Source: Euryhalocaulis sp050486445
GTDB lineage: Bacteria; Pseudomonadota; Alphaproteobacteria; Caulobacterales; Maricaulaceae
Reading direction: 5' to 3'
DNA: 64,000 nucleotides
NCBI GenBank assembly: GCA_050486445.1
Contig: JBJHDH010000010.1
Coordinates: forward strand, 17,328-81,327
In this document: piece after piece, positions 16,110 through 24,425 of the stretch
Numbering within the stretch: the first letter of the stretch is position 1
Layout: every line of letters begins with the position of its first letter
Made by a program: the position numbers and the translations under genes
Notes under the pieces: generated by a model
The model's input: only the letters and a program-made list of their open reading frames with translations
What the model was told of the DNA's origin: nothing
Database searches by the model: none

Positions 16110-16691
16110 ATGGCGACGCTCGGCTCAGTCTGCGTTTATTGCGGCTCCGCCAACACGGTCGCGCCCGCTTATGTGCATCTGGCCGAGGCGCTGGGCGAGG
16201 CGCTGGCCGCGCACGGCCTGCGCATGGTCTATGGCGGCGGCGGGATCGGCCTGATGGGCGCGGCGGCGCGCGCGGCGCACGAAGCTGGCGGCGATGTGCT
16301 GGGCGTTATCCCGGCCTTTCTGGTCCACAAGGAGCGCATGTACGACGCGGTGGAGCATCGCGTCGTCGAGACGATGCACGAGCGCAAGCGCGTCATGTTC
16401 GAGGAGGCCGACGCCTTTATCGTTGCTCCTGGAGGAATAGGAACATTGGAAGAAGCGGTGGAGACGCTGTCCTGGATGCGGCTGGGCCTGCACAGAAAGC
16501 CGATGGCCTTCCTCTCCACGGACAATTACTGGGGCCCATTCTTCGATCTGGTGGATCATATCGTGGCCGGGGATTTCAGCCCGGCCCAGTTTCGCGACCT
16601 CATTATCGACGCGCGCTCACCCGAAGAGGCGATCAGCGCGCTGGAAGCCAGCCTCGCCACCGCCGAGGAAGCCAGCAACATTCCGTATTAG
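16110..16691 (+). CDS. LOG family (cytokinin riboside phosphoribohydrolase-like) protein
   Basis: 193-residue protein of the LOG/TIGR00730 family, often misannotated as lysine decarboxylase. Characterised members hydrolyse nucleoside 5'-monophosphates to base and ribose phosphate. Hallmarks: VYCGS at the N-terminus, VYGGGGIGLMG, the conserved MHERKR helix and the PGGIGTLEE motif that contributes the catalytic glutamate. ATG at 16110 follows AGGAAGG. The frame is open upstream to 15666, but that stretch lies antisense to the LysM gene and has no family sequence. Substrate in bacteria is uncertain. Confidence 0.9.
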   Translation: MATLGSVCVYCGSANTVAPAYVHLAEALGEALAAHGLRMVYGGGGIGLMGAAARAAHEAGGDVLGVIPAFLVHKERMYDAVEHRVVETMHERKRVMFEEADAFIVAPGGIGTLEEAVETLSWMRLGLHRKPMAFLSTDNYWGPFFDLVDHIVAGDFSPAQFRDLIIDARSPEEAISALEASLATAEEASNIPY

Positions 16692-16741
16692 GGTCCGGAT
16701 CCTGGAGGTGATCGCTCCGGCGCCTTCAGGGCGCGCCCCGG

Positions 16742-17158
16742 CTATGAGGAGGCGGCGCGGCGGTCTTGCATGCTCCTGACAGCGTTGTCGGCGGCCCTAT
16801 GGGCGGGGCCCCCGGACAGGCGGTAAGAGCCGGGAAGCGTGAAATACAGACAACCGTCCACGATCTTCCATTCGCACTCTTTCGGGGGATGAGACGTCTG
16901 CGCGCGAAGTTTCGTAACCCGGACAACCAGAGATCGTGTGCTGGCCGGCTGAGAGAGGCGAAAGCCCTCCGGACTGGGAACACCGCGCATGGTAAGGCCG
17001 TCAACCGCAAGGGCGATGTGGTCGCCCTTGGCGAGATCGAGCTCCTCGCACACATCGGGGCCAAGATAGATGTTCGCCCCCCATTTTCCCGTGGAGATGC
17101 GGACGCCGAGCTTCGGGTCCGGGCCATAGCGATGGTTGAGATGAATCATTGAATCCAT
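16742..17158 (-). CDS. Hypothetical protein
   Basis: 138 residues, no family recognised. The ATG at 17158 has GAGGGG nine bases upstream. The central part reads like a small beta-rich fold (GKWGANIYLGPDVCEELDLA, then GDHIALAVDG), vaguely reminiscent of AbrB/SpoVT-type or phage-borne DNA-binding proteins, but too weak to assign. The C-terminus is Arg/Ala/Ser-rich. It borders an AT-rich patch containing an XRE regulator, so it may belong to a small acquired islet. An overlapping ORF in another frame of the same strand is less plausible because of its composition. Confidence 0.5.
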   Translation of the reverse strand: MDSMIHLNHRYGPDPKLGVRISTGKWGANIYLGPDVCEELDLAKGDHIALAVDGLTMRGVPSPEGFRLSQPASTRSLVVRVTKLRAQTSHPPKECEWKIVDGCLYFTLPGSYRLSGGPAHRAADNAVRSMQDRRAASS

Positions 17159-17731
17159 TGGGTTAGGCCCCTCTGAGGTTTTTGACGGCCCGGATGGCGG
17201 CCGTGTCCTGCGGGAGATTGCTGAAGCGCCCGGGTCACAGGCAGCTTCCGACCCAGTCCGGCATGGTTACTGTTATGTGCATATACTATTGCATGCATTG
17301 TTCTTACGCACCGAAATGGACCTGACCGAAAGAACATGGCCACAGCGAAGCGCCGCGCGGCCATCCCATACGCCATTATGGATCCTTCCGGACGAGAATC
17401 TCTACCCAATTATTGTATGGCTGGACTCATCATTTTTCCAGAACTATTTCATAATTTAATTCATAATACGATTATGTATTCAAAGTATTCCATATAAGCT
17501 TTGTGTAATCTTACTGTAGGGGTTGTGTAATCTTTCTCTCTCCCCAACGCTGCCGGGTCTCGGCGGGCGTCAGACGCGCGGAACATGCGCGGTTTGCTCA
17601 TGAAATCTTTCATATTTTTCCATATCGGCTCTATTCAGAACGCATCGCATCCTTAAGGGTGCGGGAATATCGGGAGATAACACGGCCAAAACGGCTCTCA
17701 CGACGGAGGGAGCAATCCGCCATGTTGGGGC
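17159..17731. other. AT-rich intergenic patch with candidate operators
   Basis: 573 bp without a convincing gene; about 17260-17540 is strikingly AT-rich against the GC-rich background. It contains the palindrome CATAAT-ACG-ATTATG (17462-17476) and two direct copies of TTGTGTAATCTT (17501-17512 and 17523-17534) whose starts are 22 bp apart, two helical turns. Each copy includes the -10-like TGTAAT. A 50-codon reading frame at 17336 lacks other support. Composition suggests horizontal origin. Confidence 0.45.
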
Positions 17732-18100
17732 ATGGAGAAGAAGCGCGCATACAACGCCGCCCGTCCGGGCGTGCGCAATCGCATCCGCGAGCATCGCATC
17801 GCCGCCGGCATATCCATCGAGGAACTGGCCGAACGTGTGGGCGTCAGCCCCGGCGCCGTGCAGCGCAAGGAAACCGGCCTGCGCAGCGTGACGGTGGACG
17901 AGCTGGATGTCTTCGCAGAGGCGCTGAATGTGGCGCCCGCCGATCTGGTGCCCGGCGGCATGGGCCTGACGCCGGAGGAAGAGGCGCTGCTGCGCGCGAT
18001 GCGCACCATGCCGGAGCGAGACAAGCGGGCTGTTCTGACCCTGGCCGAGGGCCTGACCGAGTTCACGCACCGCCCGCCGGCCAGTCCGCCCCGGCGCTGA
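17732..18100 (+). CDS. XRE family transcriptional regulator
   Basis: 122 residues with an N-terminal Cro/CI-type helix-turn-helix (residues about 12-68): RNRIREHRIAAGISIEELAE, the recognition helix VSPGAVQRKETG and the closing VTVDELDVFAEALN. The C-terminal half is a short helical tail (LTPEEEALLRAMRTMPERDKRAVLTLAEGL) typical of phage-like and chromosomal XRE regulators. It stands alone behind an AT-rich region with direct repeats that could be its own operators, and is followed by a terminator-like hairpin at 18113. A different-frame ATG just upstream is ignored. Target genes unknown. Confidence 0.8.
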   Translation: MEKKRAYNAARPGVRNRIREHRIAAGISIEELAERVGVSPGAVQRKETGLRSVTVDELDVFAEALNVAPADLVPGGMGLTPEEEALLRAMRTMPERDKRAVLTLAEGLTEFTHRPPASPPRR

Positions 18101-18112
18101 TCGGGAGCCGGC

Positions 18113-18142
18113 TGGAGTACAGACTCCATTTTGGCTTTTTTT
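18113..18142 (+). terminator. Probable intrinsic terminator of the XRE gene
   Basis: TGGAGT (18113-18118) pairs with ACTCCA (18123-18128) around ACAG, followed by TTTTGG and seven T. Short stem but a strong T tract. Confidence 0.55.
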
Positions 18143-18280
18143 CACGCTCTCTTATGAAATTTGCCGTAATGGCTATATTTGTGGCGGCGCGCGCCGCACC
18201 GTGCGCCGCCGCCGGCCTTCAGGGAGAGGGAGGCCACCTTACCGCCCGGGGCTGGCCGGAACCCCACCGGCCGGCCCCGG

Positions 18281-18505
18281 CTATGTTTCGGGCATGTTTT
18301 CAGGCGTTCCTGGCCGCGCCCAGAGAAAGACATCCTCGATCCTGAGATCGAAGATGTCTGCGAAGGCAAAGGCCAGCGGCAAAGACGGGTCGTATTTCCC
18401 GGTCTCGATGGAGTTCACCGTCTGGCGCGAGACGCCGAGCCGCTCAGCCAGGTCCGCCTGGCTCCAGTCGCGTTCGGCGCGCAGGACTTTCAGCCGGTTC
18501 TTCAC
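18281..18505 (-). CDS. Small XRE family regulator (YozG-like)
   Basis: 74 residues, almost entirely a Cro/CI helix-turn-helix: MKNRLKVLRAERDWSQADLA, then the recognition segment VSRQTVNSIETGKYDPSLPL and FDLRIEDVFLW. Proteins of this size and sequence are usually the last gene of an operon with a small membrane protein and control that operon. It begins with GTG at 18505 and overlaps the membrane gene stop by four bases (GTGA), so expression is coupled. The operator candidates at 19820-19856 upstream of the operon are its probable targets. Confidence 0.85.
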   Translation of the reverse strand: MKNRLKVLRAERDWSQADLAERLGVSRQTVNSIETGKYDPSLPLAFAFADIFDLRIEDVFLWARPGTPENMPET

Positions 18506-18921
18506 GAATAGCGCCGCTTTACAAAGATCATCGCCACGCCCCAGACGCCGATCAGCGCCGGCATGACCCAGAGCAGCGGAACGGGTACGCCGGCCCCCAT
18601 CACCGCCAGAACCCAGCCCAGCGCGAAACTGCCCAGCCCAACAACCAGCGCAGCGATCACCATCGCCTCGGACACCACGCGCCGCTGCAACTCATCCATC
18701 CGCCAGAACTGGCGCAGGAACGCCCATAAAGCGAGAAGCGTCGGGATGACCGGGATCATGGCGATGGCCAGCGCCTGCGCGCCCTGTGGCTCAAGACGGT
18801 CTTCAAGGATCACGGTCAGCGGCACGGACACCGAATAGAGCAGCATCGCCCCGCCGAACTCGATGAAATAGCGGCGCCAAGGGCGCCAGACCGGCCTGTG
18901 CTCTCCTGCGTCCCGCGCCAT
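18502..18921 (-). CDS. Small four-helix membrane protein in regulator operon
   Basis: 139 residues with about four transmembrane helices: FGGAMLLYSVSVPLTVIL, ALAIAMIPVIPTLLALWAFL, VIAALVVGLGSFALGWVLAV and LLWVMPALIGVWGVAMIF. A charged loop FWRMDELQRRVVSEA sits between helices 2 and 3. The D-E-[LM]-x-R-R loop is typical of the membrane partner that accompanies YozG-type regulators in many proteobacteria. ATG at 18921 overlaps the hydrolase stop by one base (TAATG), and its own stop overlaps the regulator start. Function of such pairs is not established. Confidence 0.8.
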   Translation of the reverse strand: MARDAGEHRPVWRPWRRYFIEFGGAMLLYSVSVPLTVILEDRLEPQGAQALAIAMIPVIPTLLALWAFLRQFWRMDELQRRVVSEAMVIAALVVGLGSFALGWVLAVMGAGVPVPLLWVMPALIGVWGVAMIFVKRRYS

Positions 18922-19808
18922 TATCCGCCCTCCAGAAACGCGGCCAGCGCAGACAGGAAGGCGTCGTGCCGGTCGTGCATGATGAAATGATATGAGTCGT
19001 CGATCAGCGTCACGCGCGCATCGGGCGAGGAGGCGTATTGGCTGCGATAGAGGTTTTCCAGCAGATCGCGGCGCACCCCCATCGCGGGATCGAACGCCAC
19101 AAGCACGAGAATGGCCGCGCGCACATCCGGCAGCACGCCGCGAAAATCGCCGCCCGCGACATCTGCGAAGCCGCGCGTGATCGTCGCGCGGTCAGAAGCG
19201 TCCGACCATTGCTTCAGCGTGGCGACAAACTCCGGATCCTTTGAATAGATCGCCAGCCCGGCGGCCTGCTGCGCGTGGAAAATCTCTTCCGGCAGAGCCG
19301 AGAGCTGCGCGCGGGCGGTCTCAGCGAAGTCTGCCGCCTGTTCCGGCGTAACGCCCGGCTGAACCAGCCCGGCATAAAAGGGCGCGGAGTCCACCGCGAC
19401 GACCTGGCTGACACGTTCCGGCGCCAGCGCCCCGGCCTGCAACGCCACCTGCGCACCCAGGCTGTGGCCGACCAGCGCGACGTTGCGCGCGTCCTCCGCC
19501 CCCAGCATGTCCGCGAGCGCCCGTGCCGCGCCTGCGATAAGCGGCGCATCGTCTTCGCGCGGCGGAACGCCGGCGAACCCGGCCAGCGTCAGCACACGCA
19601 CGTCGTAAGCCGTCAGCGCCGCCGCCGTCTCCGCCCAGACATCGCCGGACGAAGCCAGGCCGGGGATCAGCACAACCATGCGCCCGTCCGGGTCGCCACT
19701 GCGCGTCTCAACAAAAGCCGGCGGCCCCTGCCCCCAGGCGGCGCTCGCCGCCAGCGCCCCCACAGCCATTACCCAGCCGCCCAGCGCGCCCTTTATCCAT
19801 CGCCGCAC
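18921..19808 (-). CDS. Exported alpha/beta hydrolase
   Basis: 295 residues with a signal peptide ending near A-A-W-G-Q. Alpha/beta hydrolase fold: oxyanion region VVLIPGLASSGDVW, nucleophile elbow GHSLGAQ (Ser near residue 117), an acidic residue in VAFDPAMG and the catalytic His in SYHFIMHDRHDAF at the C-terminus. The substrate is unknown; the family includes esterases, lactonases and peptidases. It is the first gene of a three-gene operon with a membrane protein and a small XRE regulator, and its promoter carries repeated GTCAAA boxes. ATG at 19808 follows GGAGGG. Confidence 0.85.
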   Translation of the reverse strand: MRRWIKGALGGWVMAVGALAASAAWGQGPPAFVETRSGDPDGRMVVLIPGLASSGDVWAETAAALTAYDVRVLTLAGFAGVPPREDDAPLIAGAARALADMLGAEDARNVALVGHSLGAQVALQAGALAPERVSQVVAVDSAPFYAGLVQPGVTPEQAADFAETARAQLSALPEEIFHAQQAAGLAIYSKDPEFVATLKQWSDASDRATITRGFADVAGGDFRGVLPDVRAAILVLVAFDPAMGVRRDLLENLYRSQYASSPDARVTLIDDSYHFIMHDRHDAFLSALAAFLEGG

Positions 19809-19819
19809 ATCGCCCTCCA

Positions 19820-19878
19820 GTCAAATACCCAAGACTAATAGTCAAAGCTATTTGACATGGATGGGCGGCAAATGTCAA
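19820..19878 (-). promoter_or_regulatory. Promoter and operator of the hydrolase-regulator operon
   Basis: Reading the minus strand, TTGACA (plus 19873-19878) is followed after 17 bp by TCAAAT (plus 19850-19855), a good sigma-70 pair. The palindrome GTCAAA-GCTA-TTTGAC (19841-19856) covers the -10 box, and a third GTCAAA lies at 19820-19825, exactly 21 bp from the one at 19841. This arrangement is what an autoregulating dimeric repressor such as the XRE protein at 18281 would use. Confidence 0.5.
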
Positions 19879-19931
19879 GCACCCGCGACTTTAAGTCCAG
19901 AATCTTTGTCAGAGCGCCAGAATGAGCCGGC

Positions 19932-21269
19932 TCAGGCGGGCTCGCCGCGCAGGCGCTTTTCGGCTTTGGCGCGGCCGATCAGGGGCAGGAGCGCATCCAT
20001 TTCCGGACCGCGAGGCTGGCCGGTCAAAGCCAGGCGCAGAGGCAGGAACAGGTCGCGGCCCTTGCGCCCCGTCGCGGCCTTGATGGCGCCGGTCCATTCG
20101 CCCCAGCTCCCGGCGGTGAGGTCGCCTTCGGGCAGTAATTCGAGCGCCTGCGCGGCGAAGGCCGCATCGTCAATTTGCGGCTCGATGGCGCCGTCGATCA
20201 CGTCGCGCCACAGACGCGCATCGGTCAGCGTTTCCAGATTGGCGCGCACCGCGTCCCAGAACGCCGCGCCCTGTGTCACGCCGATATCCGCCAGCCGGTC
20301 CGCCACGTCTTCATAGGGCGTTTCGTGCAGGATGCGGGCGTTCAGCGCGCGTAGCTCCGCCGGATCGAAGCGCGCCGGCGCGCGGCCGATTCTGCCAAAA
20401 TCGAATCCTGCGATGAGCGGCGCCAGATCGCGGAACGGCTCCACCGGGTCGGATGTGCCAAGGCGCGCGAGCAGCGAGCAGATCGCCATCGGTTCAATCC
20501 CCTCTTCGCGCAGATCATTGACGGCCAGCACGCCCAACCGCTTTGACAGCTTGCCGCCATCGCTGCCGACCAGCAGCGGCGCATGAGCGAAGCCCGGCGG
20601 CGTGGCGCCCAGTGCGCGGAAAATCTCGATCTGCGCAGCGGAATTGGTCACATGGTCCTCGCCGCGCACGATATGGGTGATGGCGAGCTCGATATCGTCC
20701 ACCACCGAGGGCAGCGTGTAGAGATAGGAGCCGTCTTCGCGGATCAGGATCGGGTCGGAGAGGGAGGATGTCTCCACGCCCTGGCGGCCGCGCACCAGAT
20801 CGTCCCATTCCACGGTGTTGTGCGACAGGCGGAAGCGCCAGTGCGGCTTGCGCCCCTCAGCCTCAAGCTTCGCATGATCCGCGTCCGTCAGGTCCAGCGC
20901 GGCGCGGTTATAGACCGGCGGCAGGCCCTGCGCCCGGCGTAGCTTGCGCTGGCGGTCCAGCTCCTCCTCCGTCTCGTATGCCGGATAGAGCAGGCCCGCC
21001 TCGCGCAGGCATTGCGCGGCGGCGTCATAACGGTCGAAGCGGCCCGACTGGTTGATTTTCTCGTCCCAGTCCAGGCCGAGCCAGCGCAGGTCGTCCTCGA
21101 TCCCCTGCTCGTATTCCTTTGTGCTGCGCTCCAGATCGGTGTCGTCGATGCGCAGCAGGAACACGCCGCCGGCGCGGCGTGCGAACAGCACGTTTTGCAA
21201 CGCCGTGCGCACATTGCCGACATGCAGCCGCCCGGTCGGGCTGGGGGCGAAGCGGACTTTGACGGTCAT
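19932..21269 (-). CDS. gltX: Glutamate--tRNA ligase
   Basis: Class I glutamyl-tRNA synthetase, 445 residues. It charges tRNA-Glu and, in many alphaproteobacteria, also tRNA-Gln for later amidation. HIGH region is PSPTGRLHVGNVRTAL near residue 10, the KMSKS loop is GGKLSKRLG near residue 240, and there is the family motif LRIDDTDLERS. The C-terminal anticodon-binding region is present to the end (LIGRAKAEKRL). Alphaproteobacteria often encode two GltX proteins; the 445-residue length fits the shorter GltX2 group, so a second copy elsewhere is likely. ATG at 21269 begins directly at the conserved VRFAPSPTG. Confidence 0.95.
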   Translation of the reverse strand: MTVKVRFAPSPTGRLHVGNVRTALQNVLFARRAGGVFLLRIDDTDLERSTKEYEQGIEDDLRWLGLDWDEKINQSGRFDRYDAAAQCLREAGLLYPAYETEEELDRQRKLRRAQGLPPVYNRAALDLTDADHAKLEAEGRKPHWRFRLSHNTVEWDDLVRGRQGVETSSLSDPILIREDGSYLYTLPSVVDDIELAITHIVRGEDHVTNSAAQIEIFRALGATPPGFAHAPLLVGSDGGKLSKRLGVLAVNDLREEGIEPMAICSLLARLGTSDPVEPFRDLAPLIAGFDFGRIGRAPARFDPAELRALNARILHETPYEDVADRLADIGVTQGAAFWDAVRANLETLTDARLWRDVIDGAIEPQIDDAAFAAQALELLPEGDLTAGSWGEWTGAIKAATGRKGRDLFLPLRLALTGQPRGPEMDALLPLIGRAKAEKRLRGEPA

Positions 21270-21353
21270 CTGGAAGCGCCTGTCTGGAAAGGAGAGCAGG
21301 CTCTAGCGCGCCCGCCGCGCCCCCTCAAGCGCGGCGGCGGAAAGAGGGTCGGC

Positions 21354-22277
21354 TCAGCGCAGCCCGGCGGCGTATTCGATCATCTCCGCCACGGCCACGG
21401 CGGCGGCGGCCTCGCGCCCCGGCGCCATGGCCGGCGCGCCATCCAGCACCGAGGCGATGAAAGCGGCGATATTGGCGGCCAGTGGATCCTTCGCATCGGG
21501 ATGCGCGCCAAAAGCAGGATCGAACGGATAGGAGTCGGTATTGGCGTTCAGCGTCCGCGCAGCCCAATCGATCAGCACCGCGCCGCCGCCCTCCCATTCC
21601 ACATTGGCGTCACGGATCGTTTCTCCCGCGCGCCGGCCAGCGGCGAGGATCGCGTCCGACCCGTTCGGAAAACCAAGATGGGCCGCCATGGTATCGGCAT
21701 CGCCTTCGACCTTCAGGATTGCCGGCGTGGCGCGCTGGAGACGCAATACCAAGTCGATGTCATGCACCATCAGATCCATCACGACCGAGACATCCGTTCC
21801 CCGTTCCTGCGGCGGGCTGTAGCGGCGGGCCATCAGCCGGCGCGGGGGCGGCGCGGCGAACAGGCCCGCGGCGCGCGCGGCGAACCGCTCCTGATGCCCG
21901 GCGTGCAGTTGCAGACGGCCGCGCTCGGCCGCCTGAACCAGCGCCAGCGCCGAGGCGGCGCCGCTGGCCAGAGGTTTTTCCACAAGCACATGGCGGGACG
22001 CGGCCAGCGCGGCGGACGCCTGTTCCGCATGGGCGACGGCGGGAGAACAGATGCTGACCGCCTCGCATTCGGCCAGCAAATCCTCCAGCCGGTCAAAGGC
22101 GCGGGCGCCGTCATGTCTGGCGGCCAGCGCGGCGGCGCGCTCAGGGTTGCGGTCATAGACCCCGATTAGCCGGGTGCGGGGATGGGCGGCGTATTTGGCG
22201 GCATGAAACCCGCCGAAAACCCCGGCGCCAACCACGCCGCAGGCCAGGATGCGTGAGTTGTCCACAGTATCAGTCAC
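21354..22277 (-). CDS. Gfo/Idh/MocA family oxidoreductase
   Basis: NAD(P)-dependent dehydrogenase of about 307 residues. N-terminal Rossmann fold with GVVGAGVFGGFHAAKYA, GVYDRNPERAAALAARH and the family EKPL motif (HVLVEKPLASG). C-terminal domain has MVHDIDLVLRL containing the conserved D/H. Members act on sugars, inositols or similar polyols; the substrate is not evident. Start is uncertain: the frame is open to 22355, but the first 26 codons look noncoding, so the GTG at 22277 just before the Rossmann strand is used. A GTG four codons further in is an alternative. Confidence 0.8.
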   Translation of the reverse strand: MTDTVDNSRILACGVVGAGVFGGFHAAKYAAHPRTRLIGVYDRNPERAAALAARHDGARAFDRLEDLLAECEAVSICSPAVAHAEQASAALAASRHVLVEKPLASGAASALALVQAAERGRLQLHAGHQERFAARAAGLFAAPPPRRLMARRYSPPQERGTDVSVVMDLMVHDIDLVLRLQRATPAILKVEGDADTMAAHLGFPNGSDAILAAGRRAGETIRDANVEWEGGGAVLIDWAARTLNANTDSYPFDPAFGAHPDAKDPLAANIAAFIASVLDGAPAMAPGREAAAAVAVAEMIEYAAGLR

Positions 22278-22664
22278 AGAATACCCACAGGCTTGTCCCC
22301 CGATGTCACGGGGCTGACATATTGGAGCGCCGCCGACGGAACGCCGCTTTGGCAAAGACAGGGGGCGGGAATTGGCCCGCCGGAGCGGGGATGTCCAGCC
22401 CGTCCAAACGGCGATTCGAGCCTGAATCCACCGAAAACCGGACCAGACGGACGAAAATCCACTGTTTAGGCGGCGCCGGCGCAGCCGGGACAGCCGCAGG
22501 TTAAGCCATTGTAAGGTTGAGGCTTAATTCCGGCGTCCGGACCGGAATGCACGGTTTTTCAAGGGATTCACCGATTTTTTCCCTTGCCGCCCCCCGGTGG
22601 AATCATAGCAATATGGCTCGATTGCCCCCGTTCGGGGCGCCCACCATCCGATCCGGGGGGAACC
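22278..22664. other. Intergenic region upstream of the HU gene
   Basis: 387 bp, no gene supported. It holds an inverted repeat TTAAGCC (22501-22507) / GGCTTAA (22521-22527) and short DnaA-box-like words (TTGTCCACA near 22259, ATACCCACA near 22281) that are too degenerate and few to call an origin. The last 150 bp are less GC-rich and should contain the HU promoter. Confidence 0.4.
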
Positions 22665-22931
22665 ATGAATAAAGCAGAACTCGTCAAGGCCGTCGCTGAG
22701 GAGGCCGGGCTGAGCCAGACAGACGCCGGCCGCGCCGTAGATGCGGTCATCGACACGGTCACCAAGCAGCTCAAGCGGGGCGATTCCGTCGCCATCGCGG
22801 GTTTCGGCACGTTCGCGGTCAAAGACCGCAAGGCGCGCGAAGGCCGCAATCCGCGCACGGGCGAAACCGTCAAGATTCCGGCCAAGAAATCGGGGGCCTT
22901 CAAGGCCGGCTCCAAGCTGAAAGACCTCTAG
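22665..22931 (+). CDS. hup: HU family DNA-binding protein
   Basis: 88-residue nucleoid protein that bends DNA as a dimer. Diagnostic sequence: MNKAELVKAVAEEAGLSQ at the N-terminus, VAIAGFGTFAVKDRKAR and the minor-groove arm RNPRTGETVKIPAKK, finishing AFKAGSKLKD. The ATG at 22665 is preceded by GGGGGGA and begins at the conserved N-terminus; the frame upstream is not family sequence. It is monocistronic with a strong terminator 47 bp after the stop. HU versus IHF: the single K-L-V-K-A-V-A-E-E start and lack of IHF-specific residues favour HU. Confidence 0.95.
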   Translation: MNKAELVKAVAEEAGLSQTDAGRAVDAVIDTVTKQLKRGDSVAIAGFGTFAVKDRKAREGRNPRTGETVKIPAKKSGAFKAGSKLKDL

Positions 22932-22977
22932 ACGGTCCGCCGCCGCCCATGGGGCGGCTGGATCAGCAAAAAACTGG

Positions 22978-23006
22978 AAAGGCCGGGCCCTGCGCCCGGC
23001 CTTTTT
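22978..23006 (+). terminator. Terminator of hup
   Basis: AAAGGCCGGG (22978-22987) pairs with CCCGGCCTTT (22995-23004), loop CCCTGCG, T run to 23006. Confidence 0.9.
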
Positions 23007-23149
23007 CGTTACAGGCCTATTCATGGTTTAGAGCTATCCTGGCGCAGGCTCGGCGCGGTCACGGCTGTTCCCAATGAACCGATTCACAAATCTGCGCGCA
23101 GGCTTATTCCATGCTTGCCCTGCGGGCCGTCCCGATTAGGCTCCCGCGA

Positions 23150-24415
23150 ATGTGGCTGCTCGACAAACTGCTCCAAAAGCTGGTCCGCAAGGGCGAGCTG
23201 ATCGTTATCGACCATAAGGGGAAATCCTGGCGCTATGGCGCGCCGGACCCGAACCATGGCCCGATCACCGTCCGGCTGATGGACGCCAAGGTGGGCCGGG
23301 ACATCGCCGCCGATCCGCGGCTGGGTCTGGGCGAGGCCTGGATGGACGGCCGCATCACGGTGGAAGCGCCCAGCGAGATTCGCGATCTGCTGCTGTTCGC
23401 CCGCTATAATGCGCCTTGGGAAAAGCCGGGGGCGATCCGGCCCAAGGGACCGGTCCGCAAGGCTCTGGCGCGAATCGTCGGCCAGCTAGACCAGGTGAAC
23501 TGGAAGTCCCGCTCGCGCCGCAACGCCGAGCATACCTACAATCTGACGCGCGAGCTTTATGAGCGTTTCCTCGACGAGGACCGGCAATATACCTGCGCCT
23601 ATTACCATGACACCCATGACAGTCTGGAACAGGCCCAGCTCGACAAGAAGGCGCATATCGCCGCCAAGCTGAACCTGAAGCCGGGGATGCGCGTGCTGGA
23701 TATTGGCTGCGGCTGGGGCGGGCTCGCGCTCTATCTGCACCGGCATTACGACGTCGATGTGCTGGGCGTGGCGCTGGCGCCCGACCAGATCGCCTTCTGT
23801 AACGAGCGCGCGGCGGAGCTTGGCGTATCGGATCGCGTGAAATTCGAGCTGAGGGACTATCGCGACGTCGAGGGCCAGTTCGACCGGATCACCAGCGTCG
23901 GCCTGATCGAGCATCTGGGCACGCCGCATTATCCCGGCTTCTTCCAGCACATGCGCCGCCTGCTGAAAGATGACGGCATCATGTTCAGCCATTGCTGCGG
24001 GCGCATGGGCGGCCCCGGCGTGACCGACGCGTGGACGCGCAAATACATCTTCCCTGGCGGCTATATCCCCGCGCTGAGCGAGCTGGTGACCGAGGCGGAA
24101 AAGAACAAGCTGATCGTCACGGACGTGGAGGCGCTGCGCTATCATTACGCGCACACGCTGGAGGAATGGTACCGCCGCACCGTGATTCACCGCGAGGAAA
24201 TCACGGACCTCTACGACGAACGCTTCTACCGCATGTGGCTGTTCTATCTGGCCGGGGCCGAGGCGGCGTTCCGCTATGGCGGACTGGTGAATTTTCAAGT
24301 GCAATATATGAAGCGCCGCGACGCCGCGCCGATGACCCGCGACTATATGTTTGAGGAAGAGGCCCGCCTGCGCGCCGCCGATATGCCGCCGCGCTGGCGC
24401 TACGCCGCGGAGTAA
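23150..24415 (+). CDS. Cyclopropane-fatty-acyl-phospholipid synthase family methyltransferase
   Basis: 421-residue SAM-dependent enzyme of the CFA synthase family, which transfers a methylene or methyl group to double bonds of membrane phospholipid acyl chains. An N-terminal lipid-binding region (residues 1-130) is followed by the catalytic fold: YYHDTHDSLEQAQLDKK, SAM loop VLDIGCGWGGLALYL, FDRITSVGLIEHLG and FSHCCGRMGG. C-terminal YRRTVIHREEI and FEEEARLRAA are typical. ATG at 23150 is chosen over the in-frame start at 23111 because the family N-terminus (MWLLDKLLQKLVRKG) begins there. A SnoaL-like gene follows after 10 bp in the same transcript. CFA versus methyl-fatty-acid product is undecided. 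Confidence 0.88.
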   Translation: MWLLDKLLQKLVRKGELIVIDHKGKSWRYGAPDPNHGPITVRLMDAKVGRDIAADPRLGLGEAWMDGRITVEAPSEIRDLLLFARYNAPWEKPGAIRPKGPVRKALARIVGQLDQVNWKSRSRRNAEHTYNLTRELYERFLDEDRQYTCAYYHDTHDSLEQAQLDKKAHIAAKLNLKPGMRVLDIGCGWGGLALYLHRHYDVDVLGVALAPDQIAFCNERAAELGVSDRVKFELRDYRDVEGQFDRITSVGLIEHLGTPHYPGFFQHMRRLLKDDGIMFSHCCGRMGGPGVTDAWTRKYIFPGGYIPALSELVTEAEKNKLIVTDVEALRYHYAHTLEEWYRRTVIHREEITDLYDERFYRMWLFYLAGAEAAFRYGGLVNFQVQYMKRRDAAPMTRDYMFEEEARLRAADMPPRWRYAAE

Positions 24416-24425
24416 GGAGACCACC

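Noticed and set aside
17336..17491. 50-codon plus-strand frame in the AT-rich patch
   Set aside because: Poor ribosome site, AT-driven composition and no recognisable motif; kept only as part of the patch description.
18241..18280. GC-rich hairpin after the small XRE gene as a terminator
   Set aside because: Stem GGGGCTGGCCGG/CCGGCCGGCCCC has a mismatch and no T tract on either strand, so it was not called.
22255..22300. Two DnaA-box-like words
   Set aside because: Each has mismatches to TTATCCACA, there are only two, and no origin-type AT-rich unwinding region or dnaA/hemE neighbour is present.
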